From Roseiarcus sp963721905 (lineage in GTDB: Bacteria > Pseudomonadota > Alphaproteobacteria > Rhizobiales > Beijerinckiaceae): DNA of 64,000 nucleotides. The stretch covers positions 48,472-112,471 of the forward strand of contig CAVRMF010000017.1 in assembly GCA_963721905.1 (NCBI GenBank). The letters are read 5' to 3'. Below are positions 1 to 8,196 of the stretch, piece by piece; the first letter of the stretch is position 1, and every line of letters starts with the position of its first letter. The position numbers and the translations under genes were made by a program. The notes under the pieces were generated by a model. The model did no database searches and was not told where the DNA came from. It worked only from the letters and a program-made list of their open reading frames with translations.

Positions 1-1509
1 CCGCTCATCGAGGCCAAGGGCGTTGTCAAGCGTTTCGGACCGCTGCTCGCAAACGATGTCGCCGAATTCGCGGCCTATCCGGGCGAGGTTGTCGCCTTGC
101 TCGGCGAGAATGGCGCCGGCAAGAGCACGCTCTGCAAGATCCTCTATGGCTACTACCATCCCGACGCCGGCGCGTTCAAAGTCGCGGGCCGCACGGTCAC
201 GATCAATTCGCCGCGCGCCGCGCGCCGTCTCGGCATCGGCATGGTGTTTCAGAACTTCAGCCTGATCCCGGCGCTGACGGTCTGGGAGAATGTCGCGCTC
301 TATCTCGACGATCTGCCTTGGATCGTCAGCCCCGAGGATCTTCGCCGCCGGATGAAAGGCCTCGCCGAGCGGCTGCGGCTCAATGTGGATTTTCGGTCGC
401 CGGTGGGCCGCCTCGCGGTCGGCGACCGTCAGAAGGTCGAGATCCTCAAGCAACTGCTCGCTGGCGCGCGCGTGTTGATCCTCGACGAGCCGACCAAAGT
501 GCTGGCCCCGCAGGAGACGGTCGGACTCTTTCACACCATTGCCGAGCTCACGGCGGAAGGTTACGGGCTGATCTTCATCACCCACAAGCTCAATGAGGTC
601 ATGGCGTGCGCGGACCGCATTGTCGTAATGCGGCAGGGGCGCGTCGTCGGCGCTATGCCCAAGGCGCGGGCAAGCGAGGCGAGCCTGCTCGCTTTGATGT
701 TCGCTGAGCCGATCGAGTCCGGCGCCTGGCCGCCGTCCGCTATGGCGACGGGGCCGCGTCAGCCGGCGCTCGAGCTCCGCGGCGTCGGCGCCGCGCCAGA
801 GCCCGGCGGGTCGGCTCTGCACGATCTTTCGCTTCGCCTGGCGGGAGGGGAAATTCTCGGGGTCGCCGGGGTCTCTGGCAACGGCCAACGCGAGTTGGCC
901 GAGCTCATCCTCGGGCTGCGCCGGCCGAGCCGCGGCCAGATGCGGCTCTGGGGCGAGCGCGCCAACGGATGGTCGGTCGCCCGCATCCGTGAAAGCGGAG
1001 TCGCCAGCATCCCCGACGACCCGCTGGCCCTCGCGCTGATCCCCGGTCTGACGGTGCGCCAGAATCTGGTGATCGGCAGCGGTCGGCGCTATCGTCGCGG
1101 GCTGGATTTCGACTGGCCCCGCCTTGCCGCCGACATGCAGCAAAGCGCCGCCCGGCTCCATTTTCCGCCTCCGTCCTTCGATGTGCGGGCAGCCGTGCTT
1201 TCCGGAGGCAATCAGCAGCGGCTCGTCCTGACTCGCGAGCTCGCGCATGGACCGAAGCTTATCATCGCCCTCTACCCCACCCGGGGTCTCGACGCGCGCA
1301 GCGCCGAGGCGGTGCGCGCAGCGTTCCGCGACGCCCGCGAGGCCGGCGCTTCGGTGCTGTTGATCTCCGAGGATCTCGACGAACTCTTCGCTGTCAGCGA
1401 CCGGCTCATCGTGCTGCGCGACGGACGCATCGCGGGCGAATTCGCGCCTGAATCGTTCCGGCCCGAACTCATCGGTCCGAGCATGGTCGGAGCCGACGAT
1501 GCCGCGTGA
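1..1509 (+). CDS. BMP-family (nucleoside-type) ABC transporter ATP-binding protein, 5' partial
   Basis: Tandem-domain ATPase that powers import for the two permeases and the binding protein behind it. The frame is open from base 1, so the true start lies outside the window. The first nucleotide-binding domain has a full Walker A (GENGAGKST, near 106-132) and a Walker B reading LILDEPTKVLAP. The second has the degenerate Walker A typical of this family (GVSGNGQRE) and a signature SGGNQQR. Two domains in one chain, the second without the Walker lysine, is the layout of YufO/NupO and RbsA/MglA-type ATPases; the following permeases and BMP binding protein favour the nucleoside group. The stop overlaps the next start by 11 bases. 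The substrate cannot be read from sequence; the downstream amidase genes suggest a purine or ureide compound. Confidence 0.9.
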   Translation, partial: PLIEAKGVVKRFGPLLANDVAEFAAYPGEVVALLGENGAGKSTLCKILYGYYHPDAGAFKVAGRTVTINSPRAARRLGIGMVFQNFSLIPALTVWENVALYLDDLPWIVSPEDLRRRMKGLAERLRLNVDFRSPVGRLAVGDRQKVEILKQLLAGARVLILDEPTKVLAPQETVGLFHTIAELTAEGYGLIFITHKLNEVMACADRIVVMRQGRVVGAMPKARASEASLLALMFAEPIESGAWPPSAMATGPRQPALELRGVGAAPEPGGSALHDLSLRLAGGEILGVAGVSGNGQRELAELILGLRRPSRGQMRLWGERANGWSVARIRESGVASIPDDPLALALIPGLTVRQNLVIGSGRRYRRGLDFDWPRLAADMQQSAARLHFPPPSFDVRAAVLSGGNQQRLVLTRELAHGPKLIIALYPTRGLDARSAEAVRAAFRDAREAGASVLLISEDLDELFAVSDRLIVLRDGRIAGEFAPESFRPELIGPSMVGADDAA

Positions 1510-2554
1510 CCTCGATCTCGCGCTCATTGGCCCTGTTCGTCTGGCGTTCCGCCGCCGCGCGCCGCGGGCCATCGTCGTTGCGGCGATCGCTCTCGCCGCC
1601 TTTGCTCTGGTGCTCGTCGTCGACGGCAAGGATCCGGTCCGCGCCTATCGCGACACGCTCATCTACGTCTTTGGCAACGCCTACGGCTTTTCAGAGCTCC
1701 TGGTGCGGATGACGCCTCTCCTGATGACGTCGCTCGCGGTGGCGCTCCCCAGCCGCGTCGGACTCATCAATGTCGGCGGCGAGGGGCAATTGTATATGGG
1801 CGCCTGGCTCGCGACCGCCGGCGCGCTGAGCTTCCCGCAACTCCCGTCCTGGCTGTTGCTGCCGCTGATGACGGTGCTCGGATTCGCCGGCGGAGCACTC
1901 TGGGCCTTGGGACCCGCGCTAATGCGCGCCGCCAGGCTCGTCAACGAAACCATTTCGACGCTGCTGCTCAATTATGTCGCGCCGCTGATCGTCAGCTACT
2001 TCATCTTCGGCCCCTGGCGAAGCGCCGAAAGCGGCGCCTACCCGCAGTCGCCAGCCTTCGTCGCGGCGGCGCGGCTGCCGAGCTTCGCCGGCACGCGCAT
2101 TCACCCCGGTTTCCTGTTTGGCCTCGTGTGTCTCACGATCTACGGGGTGGCGATGATCCGCACGCGATGGGGGCTCGAGATGCGGGCGATCGGGGGCAAC
2201 GCAGAGGCGAGCCTGCGCCTCGGCATTCCCGTTTCGCGGACCATGATTGTCGCGATGACGCTGGCGGGCGGAATGGCGGGCGTGGCCGGCATGGCCGAGG
2301 TTTCTGCGATCCAGGGGCGGCTGGTCGCGTCCTTGTCGCCGGGCTACGGCTTCATCGGCTTTCTTGTCGCCTGGCTCGCGGGCGGAGGCGCGTTCGGCAT
2401 CGTCGTCATGGCGTTCCTGTTCGCGGTCGTGAGCTCCGTGGGCGACATCCTGCAGATCACTCAGGGGACGCCCTACGCCGTCGTCAATCTCCTGATGGCG
2501 TTGGTCTTGTTCATTGTGCTCGGGCAGCGCAATCCGACGGGCGGCGCGCGATGA
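1499..2554 (+). CDS. BMP-family ABC transporter permease 1 (YufP-like)
   Basis: Inner-membrane permease of 351 residues forming half of the channel driven by the preceding ATPase. After a short basic N-terminus (RRRAPR) there are about eight to nine hydrophobic segments. The family motif around VGLINVGGEGQLYMGA is present, followed by LVNETISTLLLNYVA, both characteristic of the YufP/NupB branch of the BPD_transp_2 (LivH/RbsC) superfamily. The start overlaps the ATPase gene and the stop overlaps the next ATG as ATGA, so translation is probably coupled. There is no sign of damage. The substrate is inferred only from context. Confidence 0.9.
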   Translation: MPRDLDLALIGPVRLAFRRRAPRAIVVAAIALAAFALVLVVDGKDPVRAYRDTLIYVFGNAYGFSELLVRMTPLLMTSLAVALPSRVGLINVGGEGQLYMGAWLATAGALSFPQLPSWLLLPLMTVLGFAGGALWALGPALMRAARLVNETISTLLLNYVAPLIVSYFIFGPWRSAESGAYPQSPAFVAAARLPSFAGTRIHPGFLFGLVCLTIYGVAMIRTRWGLEMRAIGGNAEASLRLGIPVSRTMIVAMTLAGGMAGVAGMAEVSAIQGRLVASLSPGYGFIGFLVAWLAGGGAFGIVVMAFLFAVVSSVGDILQITQGTPYAVVNLLMALVLFIVLGQRNPTGGAR

Positions 2555-3438
2555 GCGCGTCCTTCGCCGCATCGGTTCTGTCGAGTTCTGTCGTTTCGGG
2601 GACCTCGCTCTTCTACGCCGCCTCGGGCGAATTGGTCGGCGAACGCGCAGGCGTCGTCAATCTCGGACTCGAGGGCTTGATGCTGATCGGCGCGGCGGGG
2701 GGCGTCGCCGCTGCGTCCCTCTCGGGAAACCCCTATGTCGGTGTCGCCGCCGCCGGGCTCGCCTGCTTGCTCGCCAATCTCATCTTTGGATTTCTCGTGA
2801 TCGAACGGCGGGCCAACCAGCTCGCCGCTGGCTTGAGCCTCATGTTTTTCGGGTTCGGCGCCAGCACTTTGATCGGCCGCCCCTTTGTCGGCGCGCTCGT
2901 CCCGGGTCTGCCCCGCATCGCGGCGGCTGGCCTCGGACCCTTCGACATCGTGGTCTGGCTCGTGGTCCCGACCGCGCTTTTGCTTTGGGGGCTCCTGTTC
3001 CGGACGCGCTGGGGGCTCGCGCTGCGCGCGGTCGGCGAGGATCCGGCTGCGGCGTTTGCCGCGGGGCGACGTCCGAAGCTGATTCAGTTCCAGGCGCTGG
3101 CGGCAGCCGGGTTTCTTGCGGGCGTTGGCGGAGCGCATCTCTCTGTCGGGCTCACCCAAACCTGGGACGAAGGCATGACGTCGGGTCGCGGCTTCATCGC
3201 GATCGCGCTGGTGATCTTCTCCAAATGGAACCCGCTCTGGCTGATCGTCGGCGCGCTCGTGTTCGGGGGAGCCGAGGCGGTGCAACTGCAATTGCAGGCG
3301 CGCGGCGCCGATGTCTCGCCCTTCTTGATGACGATGGTTCCCTATCTCCTGACGCTCATGATCCTGGCGTTCTGGGGTTGGAGCCGGCGATCGGTCGCGC
3401 CCGCCGCGCTCGGTCGCAATTTCTTCGGCGTGGAATAG
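2551..3438 (+). CDS. BMP-family ABC transporter permease 2 (YufQ-like)
   Basis: Second permease subunit, 295 residues, pairing with the preceding one in the inner membrane. The start is the ATG of the ATGA overlap with the upstream stop; an in-frame opening reaches further upstream but lies inside the previous gene in another frame. The motif GERAGVVNLGLEGLMLIGA near residues 25-45 is the YufQ/NupC counterpart of the motif in the first permease. About eight hydrophobic segments follow, and a conserved FRTRWGLALRAVGEDP loop sits mid-protein. Expected partners are the ATPase at 1-1509 and the binding protein at 3468-4535. Confidence 0.9.
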   Translation: MSASFAASVLSSSVVSGTSLFYAASGELVGERAGVVNLGLEGLMLIGAAGGVAAASLSGNPYVGVAAAGLACLLANLIFGFLVIERRANQLAAGLSLMFFGFGASTLIGRPFVGALVPGLPRIAAAGLGPFDIVVWLVVPTALLLWGLLFRTRWGLALRAVGEDPAAAFAAGRRPKLIQFQALAAAGFLAGVGGAHLSVGLTQTWDEGMTSGRGFIAIALVIFSKWNPLWLIVGALVFGGAEAVQLQLQARGADVSPFLMTMVPYLLTLMILAFWGWSRRSVAPAALGRNFFGVE

Positions 3439-3467
3439 GCCACCCGATTCGGTGAGAGGAGAGCGTC

Positions 3468-4535
3468 ATGACGAGGCTCAGGTTTCTCATATTCGCGCTG
3501 CTGCTGATCTTATTCGCAGGCCCCGCCGCCGCTGCCGATCCCACGCTGACGGTCGGCGCGATCTATGTCGGATCGACGAACGACTACGGCTACAACCGTT
3601 CCATGCACGACGGGCTCATGGCGATGAAGGCGGCAATCCCCGGGGTCTCGGTGCTGGAAGCCGAAAACGTCCCCGAGACGGCCGAAGCCGAGCGCATCAT
3701 GGAGGGAATGATCCAGCAGGGCGCGAAGCTGATCTTCGCCACCAGTTTCGGTCATCAACAGGCCGCGTTCGACCTGGCCAAGAAACATCCGGACGTGGTG
3801 TTCGAGCATGCGGGCGGCTGGATGCAGGCTCCCAATTTCGGCAACTTCTTCGGCGCCACCCAGGCCGCATGGTATCCGATGGGCGTGGCCGCAGGTCTCA
3901 CGACCAAGAGCAACACGCTGGGCTTCGTCGTCGGCGTTCCGATCGGCTACGCCATCGGCAACGTCAACGCCTTTGCGCTGGGCGCCCGCTCGGTCAATCC
4001 GAAGGCTGAGGTCCGTGTGGTGGTGATCGGCAGCTGGTCCGACAAGGCCAAGGAGGCTGCGGCAACGAACGCGCTGATCGACCAGGGCGCCGACGTCGTC
4101 GCCATGCATGTCGATTCGCCCGCGACGGTGATCCAGGCGGCGGAGAACCGCGGCGTCTATTCGATCGGCTTCCAATCGGTCGAAGCGCGCGCGCTCGCGC
4201 CCAAGGGCTGGATCACCGGCCTCGGCTTCACCTGGGGTCCGTTCATGACCGACACTGCAAAGAGCGTCATGGCAGGGACCTTCAAGCCCGCCATGGTTCG
4301 GGAGGGCCTCGGAGAAATGATTGCGATCGCCCCGTTCGGCAGCGCCGTTCCGGAGACGACGCAGGCGGCGGTGACCGCAGCCGCCGACAAGGTCGCCAAG
4401 GGTTTCAACCCCTTCACCGGACCGATCACCGACAATACCGGCGTCGTGCGGATCAAGGAGGGCGAGGCCTGGGGCGGCGACAAGATGGGTAATTTCGATT
4501 GGTACGTCGAAGGCGTCATCGGAAAGGCGAAATAG
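3468..4535 (+). CDS. BMP family ABC transporter substrate-binding protein
   Basis: Periplasmic ligand-binding protein of 355 residues. It begins with a classical Sec signal (MTRLRFLIFALLLILF, then AGPAAAAD as the likely SPase I site). No lipobox cysteine is visible, unlike many BMP/PnrA lipoproteins. The mature start LTVGAIYVGSTNDYGYN matches the opening strand and ligand loop of BMP (PF02608) proteins, and MEGMIQQGAKLIFATSFGHQQAAFDLAKKHPDV, read as separate short blocks, follows the family pattern. A purine-rich ribosome site (GAGAGGAGAG) precedes the ATG. The next gene starts three bases after the stop, tying the transporter to the amidase cassette. The ligand could be a nucleoside, a purine or a ureide. 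Confidence 0.92.
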   Translation: MTRLRFLIFALLLILFAGPAAAADPTLTVGAIYVGSTNDYGYNRSMHDGLMAMKAAIPGVSVLEAENVPETAEAERIMEGMIQQGAKLIFATSFGHQQAAFDLAKKHPDVVFEHAGGWMQAPNFGNFFGATQAAWYPMGVAAGLTTKSNTLGFVVGVPIGYAIGNVNAFALGARSVNPKAEVRVVVIGSWSDKAKEAAATNALIDQGADVVAMHVDSPATVIQAAENRGVYSIGFQSVEARALAPKGWITGLGFTWGPFMTDTAKSVMAGTFKPAMVREGLGEMIAIAPFGSAVPETTQAAVTAAADKVAKGFNPFTGPITDNTGVVRIKEGEAWGGDKMGNFDWYVEGVIGKAK

Positions 4536-4537
4536 CC

Positions 4538-4741
4538 GTGGCCGAAGCCTTCGATCCCGCAGAGTACGCGCCCGTCGCCGCGGCGGCGATCGGGCTGCCG
4601 TTGCCGCCCGACGACCTCGGCGGCGTCATTGGCGCCTTCGCGGTGCTGGCGCGCGTCGCTGCGCCTTTGATGGCGTTCGCGCTCCCCGAGGACATCGTGG
4701 CCGCCGCGGTGTTCACGCCGGACGACGGGAGCGCATCATGA
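4538..4741 (+). CDS. AtzG-like small protein (DUF4089), HpxX-type amidase partner
   Basis: Small acidic helical protein of 67 residues. I chose the GTG two bases after the previous stop; an upstream in-frame start at 4499 would overlap the binding-protein gene. Its sequence (FDPAEYAPVAAAAIGLPLPP, then PLMAFALPEDIVAAAVFTP) fits AtzG/DUF4089 proteins, which bind AtzE-type amidases much as GatC binds GatA; AtzG is the small subunit of 1-carboxybiuret hydrolase. It overlaps the amidase start by ATGA, as expected for a complex partner. Family assignment is by pattern recognition and is fairly secure; the substrate of the complex is not shown by the sequence. Confidence 0.8.
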   Translation: MAEAFDPAEYAPVAAAAIGLPLPPDDLGGVIGAFAVLARVAAPLMAFALPEDIVAAAVFTPDDGSAS

Positions 4742-6138
4742 GCGCTGGCGAAAGCTTGCGCGCCCTTTCCGCCTCGGTGCGCAGGGGCGAACGCAGCGCA
4801 GTCGAGACGGTGGAGGCGGCGCTGGCCAGAATCGCGGCAGGCGACGGCGCCATCAACGCCTTCACCGCGGTGACACGAGTGCGCGCATTGGCCGAGGCGG
4901 CGGCGATCGACGCGAACCGAGCGGCGGGGCGCGATCCCGGGCCGCTCGCCGGCGTGCCGTTCGCCGTCAAGAATCTCTACGACGTCGCGGGGCTTCCGAC
5001 CATCGCCGGCTCGCACATCGATCGGTCGCGCGCGCCTGCGGTTCGCGACGCGGCGCTGGTTCGACGGCTCACCGCCGCCGGCGCGGTCCTGGTCGGCGCA
5101 CTCAACATGGACGAATACGCCTATGGCTTCTCGACCGAAAACACACATCATGGCGCGACGCGCAATCCTCATGATCCCACGCGGGTAGCCGGCGGCTCCT
5201 CGGGCGGATCGGCGGCGGCGGTCGCTGCTTCGCTGACGCCCTTGGCCCTCGGCTCTGACACCAACGGATCGATCCGCGTTCCGGCGGCGCTCTGCGGCGT
5301 CTTCGGCTTAAGGCCGACCTATGGGCGGCTGAGCCGGTCGGGCATGCGGCTCTTCTCCGCCAGCCTCGACGCCGGCGGGCCGTTCGGGCGCTCGGCGGAG
5401 GATCTCGCGGTCGCTTATGATGCGCTTCAAGGTCCGGATCCCGAGGACCCTGTCTGCGCCGGGCGCGCGCTGGAGCCCACTTTGCCGGAACTGTCCAAGG
5501 GTCTGGACGGCCTGCGGATCGCGGTCGCGGGCGGCTATTTCCAGAGCCAGGGCGCTCCCGAGGCGATCGCGGCGGTCGAACGCGTCACGTCCGCGCTCGG
5601 AATATCTGGGCGCGTTGAGTTGCCCGCCGCAGGCCTCGCGAGAGGGGCGGCGATGATCGTCACAAATGTTGAAGGGGCAGAACTGCATCTGCCCGACCTC
5701 ATCGCAAGGGCCGGGGAGTTCGACCCAAAGACGCGCGCCCGGTTCCTCGCCGGCGCCCTGACGCCAGGGGCCTGGTATTCGCACGCCCAGCGTTTCCGGC
5801 GCTGGTACTGCAAGGAGCTGAGCGCGCTGTTTCGAACGGTGGATGTCATCTTGGCGCCGGTCACGCCCTATCCCGCTTTTCCGATCGGTCAGACGTTCAT
5901 CGAGATCGGAGGCCAGAAGTTGCCGGCGGCGGGGCATCTCGGCGTCTACACCCAGCCGATCTCGTTCGCCGGGCTGCCTGTCGTAGCCGCGCCGATCGCA
6001 GGGATAGATGGGTTGCCGCTTGGCGTGCAGATCATCGCCGCGCCCTGGCGTGAGGATCTTGCGCTGCGTGTGGCCGCCGCCGGCGAAGCGCTCGGGGCTC
6101 TGTCCGCGCCCGCCGTCAGATCACAGGAAACTGCCTGA
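4738..6138 (+). CDS. AtzE-family amidohydrolase (amidase signature enzyme)
   Basis: Cytoplasmic amidase of 466 residues. The amidase-signature Ser-cisSer-Lys triad is visible: Lys78 in FAVKNLYD, the cis-serine in GGSSGGSAAAV (154-155), and the nucleophile Ser178 in GSDTNGSIRVP. AtzE hydrolyses the terminal amide of 1-carboxybiuret; the close relative HpxY lies in the hpxWXYZ oxalurate/oxamate locus of Klebsiella. The AtzG-like gene before it and the HpxZ-like gene after it match the HpxX-Y-Z order. Its start overlaps the upstream stop and its stop overlaps the next ATG (TGATG). GatA of the tRNA amidotransferase is the main alternative, but the neighbours argue against it. Confidence 0.87.
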   Translation: MSAGESLRALSASVRRGERSAVETVEAALARIAAGDGAINAFTAVTRVRALAEAAAIDANRAAGRDPGPLAGVPFAVKNLYDVAGLPTIAGSHIDRSRAPAVRDAALVRRLTAAGAVLVGALNMDEYAYGFSTENTHHGATRNPHDPTRVAGGSSGGSAAAVAASLTPLALGSDTNGSIRVPAALCGVFGLRPTYGRLSRSGMRLFSASLDAGGPFGRSAEDLAVAYDALQGPDPEDPVCAGRALEPTLPELSKGLDGLRIAVAGGYFQSQGAPEAIAAVERVTSALGISGRVELPAAGLARGAAMIVTNVEGAELHLPDLIARAGEFDPKTRARFLAGALTPGAWYSHAQRFRRWYCKELSALFRTVDVILAPVTPYPAFPIGQTFIEIGGQKLPAAGHLGVYTQPISFAGLPVVAAPIAGIDGLPLGVQIIAAPWREDLALRVAAAGEALGALSAPAVRSQETA

Positions 6139-6569
6139 TGCTCGAGATCAACATTCCGGAAGTTGTCGCCGAAGTCACCGAAACGTTCATGCTGTACGAA
6201 CGCGCTCTGATCGCCAACGATGTCGACACGCTCGATCGGCTGTTTTGGGATAGCCCGCTCACGCTTCGCTACGGGGTCGCCGAGAACCTCTATGGCCATC
6301 ACGCGATTGCGGCGTTCCGGGTCGGACGACCGGCGATCGACATGACCCGGCGGCTGATGAATACGGTGATCACAACCTATGGACGGGACATGGCGACGGC
6401 CAACACGGAATTCCAGCGTGTCGGCGCCACGATGTCGGGCCGGCAAAGCCATGTCTGGCTACGCACCGACCATGGTTGGCGGATCACCGCCGCCCATGTC
6501 AGCCTGCTGCCGCCACAAGGCCAGGCGCCGGTCGCGCCGCCGGCTTCCCTTCCGCCTCGAGGTAGCTGA
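6138..6569 (+). CDS. hpxZ: HpxZ-like protein (DUF3225, SnoaL/NTF2-like fold)
   Basis: Protein of 143 residues with the recognisable HpxZ/AtzH opening (EINIPEVVAEVTETFMLYERAL) followed in separate blocks by LFWDSPLTLRYGVAENLYG and a central HAIAAFR. The family has a cone-shaped NTF2-like fold and travels with AtzE-type amidases in ureide or oxalurate catabolism; its exact biochemical role is unsettled. The last 25 or so residues are proline- and alanine-rich and probably disordered. It ends the plus-strand operon; the next gene is convergent 33 bases away. Confidence 0.83.
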   Translation: MLEINIPEVVAEVTETFMLYERALIANDVDTLDRLFWDSPLTLRYGVAENLYGHHAIAAFRVGRPAIDMTRRLMNTVITTYGRDMATANTEFQRVGATMSGRQSHVWLRTDHGWRITAAHVSLLPPQGQAPVAPPASLPPRGS

Positions 6570-6602
6570 ACCGTTCCTTGCGGATGATCGGGCGCTTTGG
6601 GT

Positions 6603-6851
6603 CTACGAGGACGTCCGCCGCGAGCCTTGAATAGACTTGCGCACGAGCGCGTAGAGACTTCCTCCGGTGACCGCTCCGAGCACATAGACAACGAAAACGA
6701 GGAGAGCGAGCGGCGCGCTGATGGCCGAGGCGAGAAAGGCGACGCTGACCATCTGCAGGTTTTGCAACGCGAAGATCAGCGTCGCCGCAACGATCAAGAC
6801 CACAATGACCAGGTAAACCCAACGCACGGACGGTCCTCCCCTTCGAGCCAA
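6603..6851 (-). CDS. LapA-domain (DUF1049) small membrane protein
   Basis: Protein of 82 residues with two hydrophobic helices (VYLVIVVLIVAATLIFALQN and PLALLVFVVYVLGAVTGGSL) around a short LQMVSVAFL strand, the hallmark of lipopolysaccharide assembly protein A (LapA/YciS). The tail is basic (RKSIQGSRR) and would face the cytoplasm. LapA helps regulate LPS assembly in Escherichia coli; in alphaproteobacteria DUF1049 proteins are common but barely studied. It converges on the HpxZ-like gene and lies 55 bases behind the HdeD-type gene on the same strand, so the two may share a transcript. Confidence 0.75.
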   Translation of the reverse strand: MARRGGPSVRWVYLVIVVLIVAATLIFALQNLQMVSVAFLASAISAPLALLVFVVYVLGAVTGGSLYALVRKSIQGSRRTSS

Positions 6852-6906
6852 GCTGGCTCACTCAAACCACGGCAGCCGCTCGCTTCGAGGCGAGCCTGCC
6901 GCGGCC

Positions 6907-7485
6907 TCACACTGCGGGCGCGTTGCGAAGGCCGAGGGCGAGGCCGATCCAGCTCGCCCCGGCGAACACAAGGTCAACCCCGAGGAAGATTCCAAGCGTC
7001 CACAGCGACGAGACGGGCCAGTGAACCAGGATGATCACGCCGAGAAGAAGCGTGATGAGGCCGGAGATCACGATCCAGACCCAAGGCGAGCCCGTCCTCA
7101 TGCTGAACCCGAGGTAGATGCGCACGATGCCGGAGGCGACGAGCGCCGCGCCCAGGAAGAGCGTCAGCCAAACCGCGGTGAGCAGAGGATTGTCGAACGC
7201 CAAAAACCCCGCGACGATATAGAGGGCGCCGAGAAGCAGCCAGAAAATAAACCGCCCCCAGCTCTTGACCTGGAACGCGCTGAACACCTCGACGACGCCG
7301 GCGATAATCATCATGATGCCGACGACGTAGACGGTGGCGACCGTCGCGGCGACGACGCTGCCGAGCGCGATGAATCCCGCGACGACATAGACGACGCCGA
7401 GGGCGAGGATCCATCCCCACTTGGCGCGCAACGGCGCAAGCGGCTGAGCGGATCCAAAAGGAGAAGCCGATAGTATGTTGCTCAT
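6907..7485 (-). CDS. HdeD/DUF308 family membrane protein
   Basis: Integral membrane protein of about 192 residues with six hydrophobic helices in paired repeats (GWILALGVVYVVAGFIALGS; ATVYVVGIMMIIAGVVEVF; FIFWLLLGALYIVAGFLAF and so on), matching the HdeD-type DUF308 family. In Escherichia coli HdeD contributes to acid resistance at high cell density; the molecular activity is not known. I chose the ATG at 7485 (MSNILSASPFG) because the 27 residues before it in the longer frame, from 7566, are basic and unlike the family N-terminus. It lies upstream of the LapA-like gene on the same strand. Confidence 0.78.
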   Translation of the reverse strand: MSNILSASPFGSAQPLAPLRAKWGWILALGVVYVVAGFIALGSVVAATVATVYVVGIMMIIAGVVEVFSAFQVKSWGRFIFWLLLGALYIVAGFLAFDNPLLTAVWLTLFLGAALVASGIVRIYLGFSMRTGSPWVWIVISGLITLLLGVIILVHWPVSSLWTLGIFLGVDLVFAGASWIGLALGLRNAPAV

Positions 7486-7623
7486 GCCTGTGACCCTCTG
7501 TCGTTGGCCCGCGAAAGGCTCGCGCCGTGGGAAGCGCCCGGCGAGCTTATCACACTCGGCGCCCAAAAAAAGCGCAGCTGCGGCGAAACGACGCGGCCTC
7601 GTCTCTCCGGCCGGCGACGGCGA

Positions 7624-7869
7624 TCAGGTCCGCGCGGCGTTCCAGTCCCTCAGCCGATTGACCAACATAAAAGCCTCGGCTTCCTTGGAAGCGGCAATGT
7701 GCTCGCGCGCAGCGCGCGAAAGCTTGTCGACCAGACCTTTCTTGTAGCCCTTATGATGCGAGTCGAGCGAAATCGTTGTGACGACCACAAGAACGCGTTG
7801 CTCCTTGTCGTCGCCGCTCTTCGCTGTCCACACTTTGGCGCCCCTGGCGAGCGGATGTGAGAATGACAT
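7624..7869 (-). CDS. hypothetical 81-residue protein
   Basis: I do not recognise this product. The frame encodes a soluble, basic-to-neutral peptide with a VLVVVTTISLDSHH strand and a C-terminal amphipathic stretch (LSRAAREHIAASKEAEAFMLVNRL), no membrane segment and no signal peptide. It ends about 140 bases before the HdeD-type gene on the same strand and no overlapping frame looks more convincing. It may be real but could be a chance opening in GC-rich DNA. Confidence 0.4.
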   Translation of the reverse strand: MSFSHPLARGAKVWTAKSGDDKEQRVLVVVTTISLDSHHKGYKKGLVDKLSRAAREHIAASKEAEAFMLVNRLRDWNAART

Positions 7870-8196
7870 TTTCTAAGCCCCGTGCTCGGCAATTGGCATG
7901 AGACTAGGGCAGCGCCGAGCAAACTCGTCAAGCCCCATCTCGCGATGGAGCTGACCAACAGACTTACCAGAAAGCATAGACCCAGCCGAACTCTTGACGC
8001 CGATCTCGCGCATGTCGGCGGAGCCTTTTCTAGCCGAAGAGCAGGTCGATGTCGAACACGGTCTGTAGACGAAACGCCTGTCCGGCTGGCGAATTGATGT
8101 CAACCCGTCCGGGCGTTGACCCCAAAGCTCCGAAAAGGAAAAACGGCAGGGCTTGGCCGCGCCGTCTCCTCCCCCATCGGGACCGTCCGTGCCGGA
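7870..8196. other. intergenic stretch, no gene seen
   Basis: About 330 bases between the hypothetical gene and the 3' end of the minus-strand porin. Short frames here have no recognisable product. I see no clear terminator hairpin with a T-run behind the porin. Confidence 0.5.

Noticed and set aside
1919..2572. Long minus-strand frame of 217 residues across the permease genes
   Set aside because: Arginine-rich, without a family pattern; it is the mirror of the high-GC permease genes.
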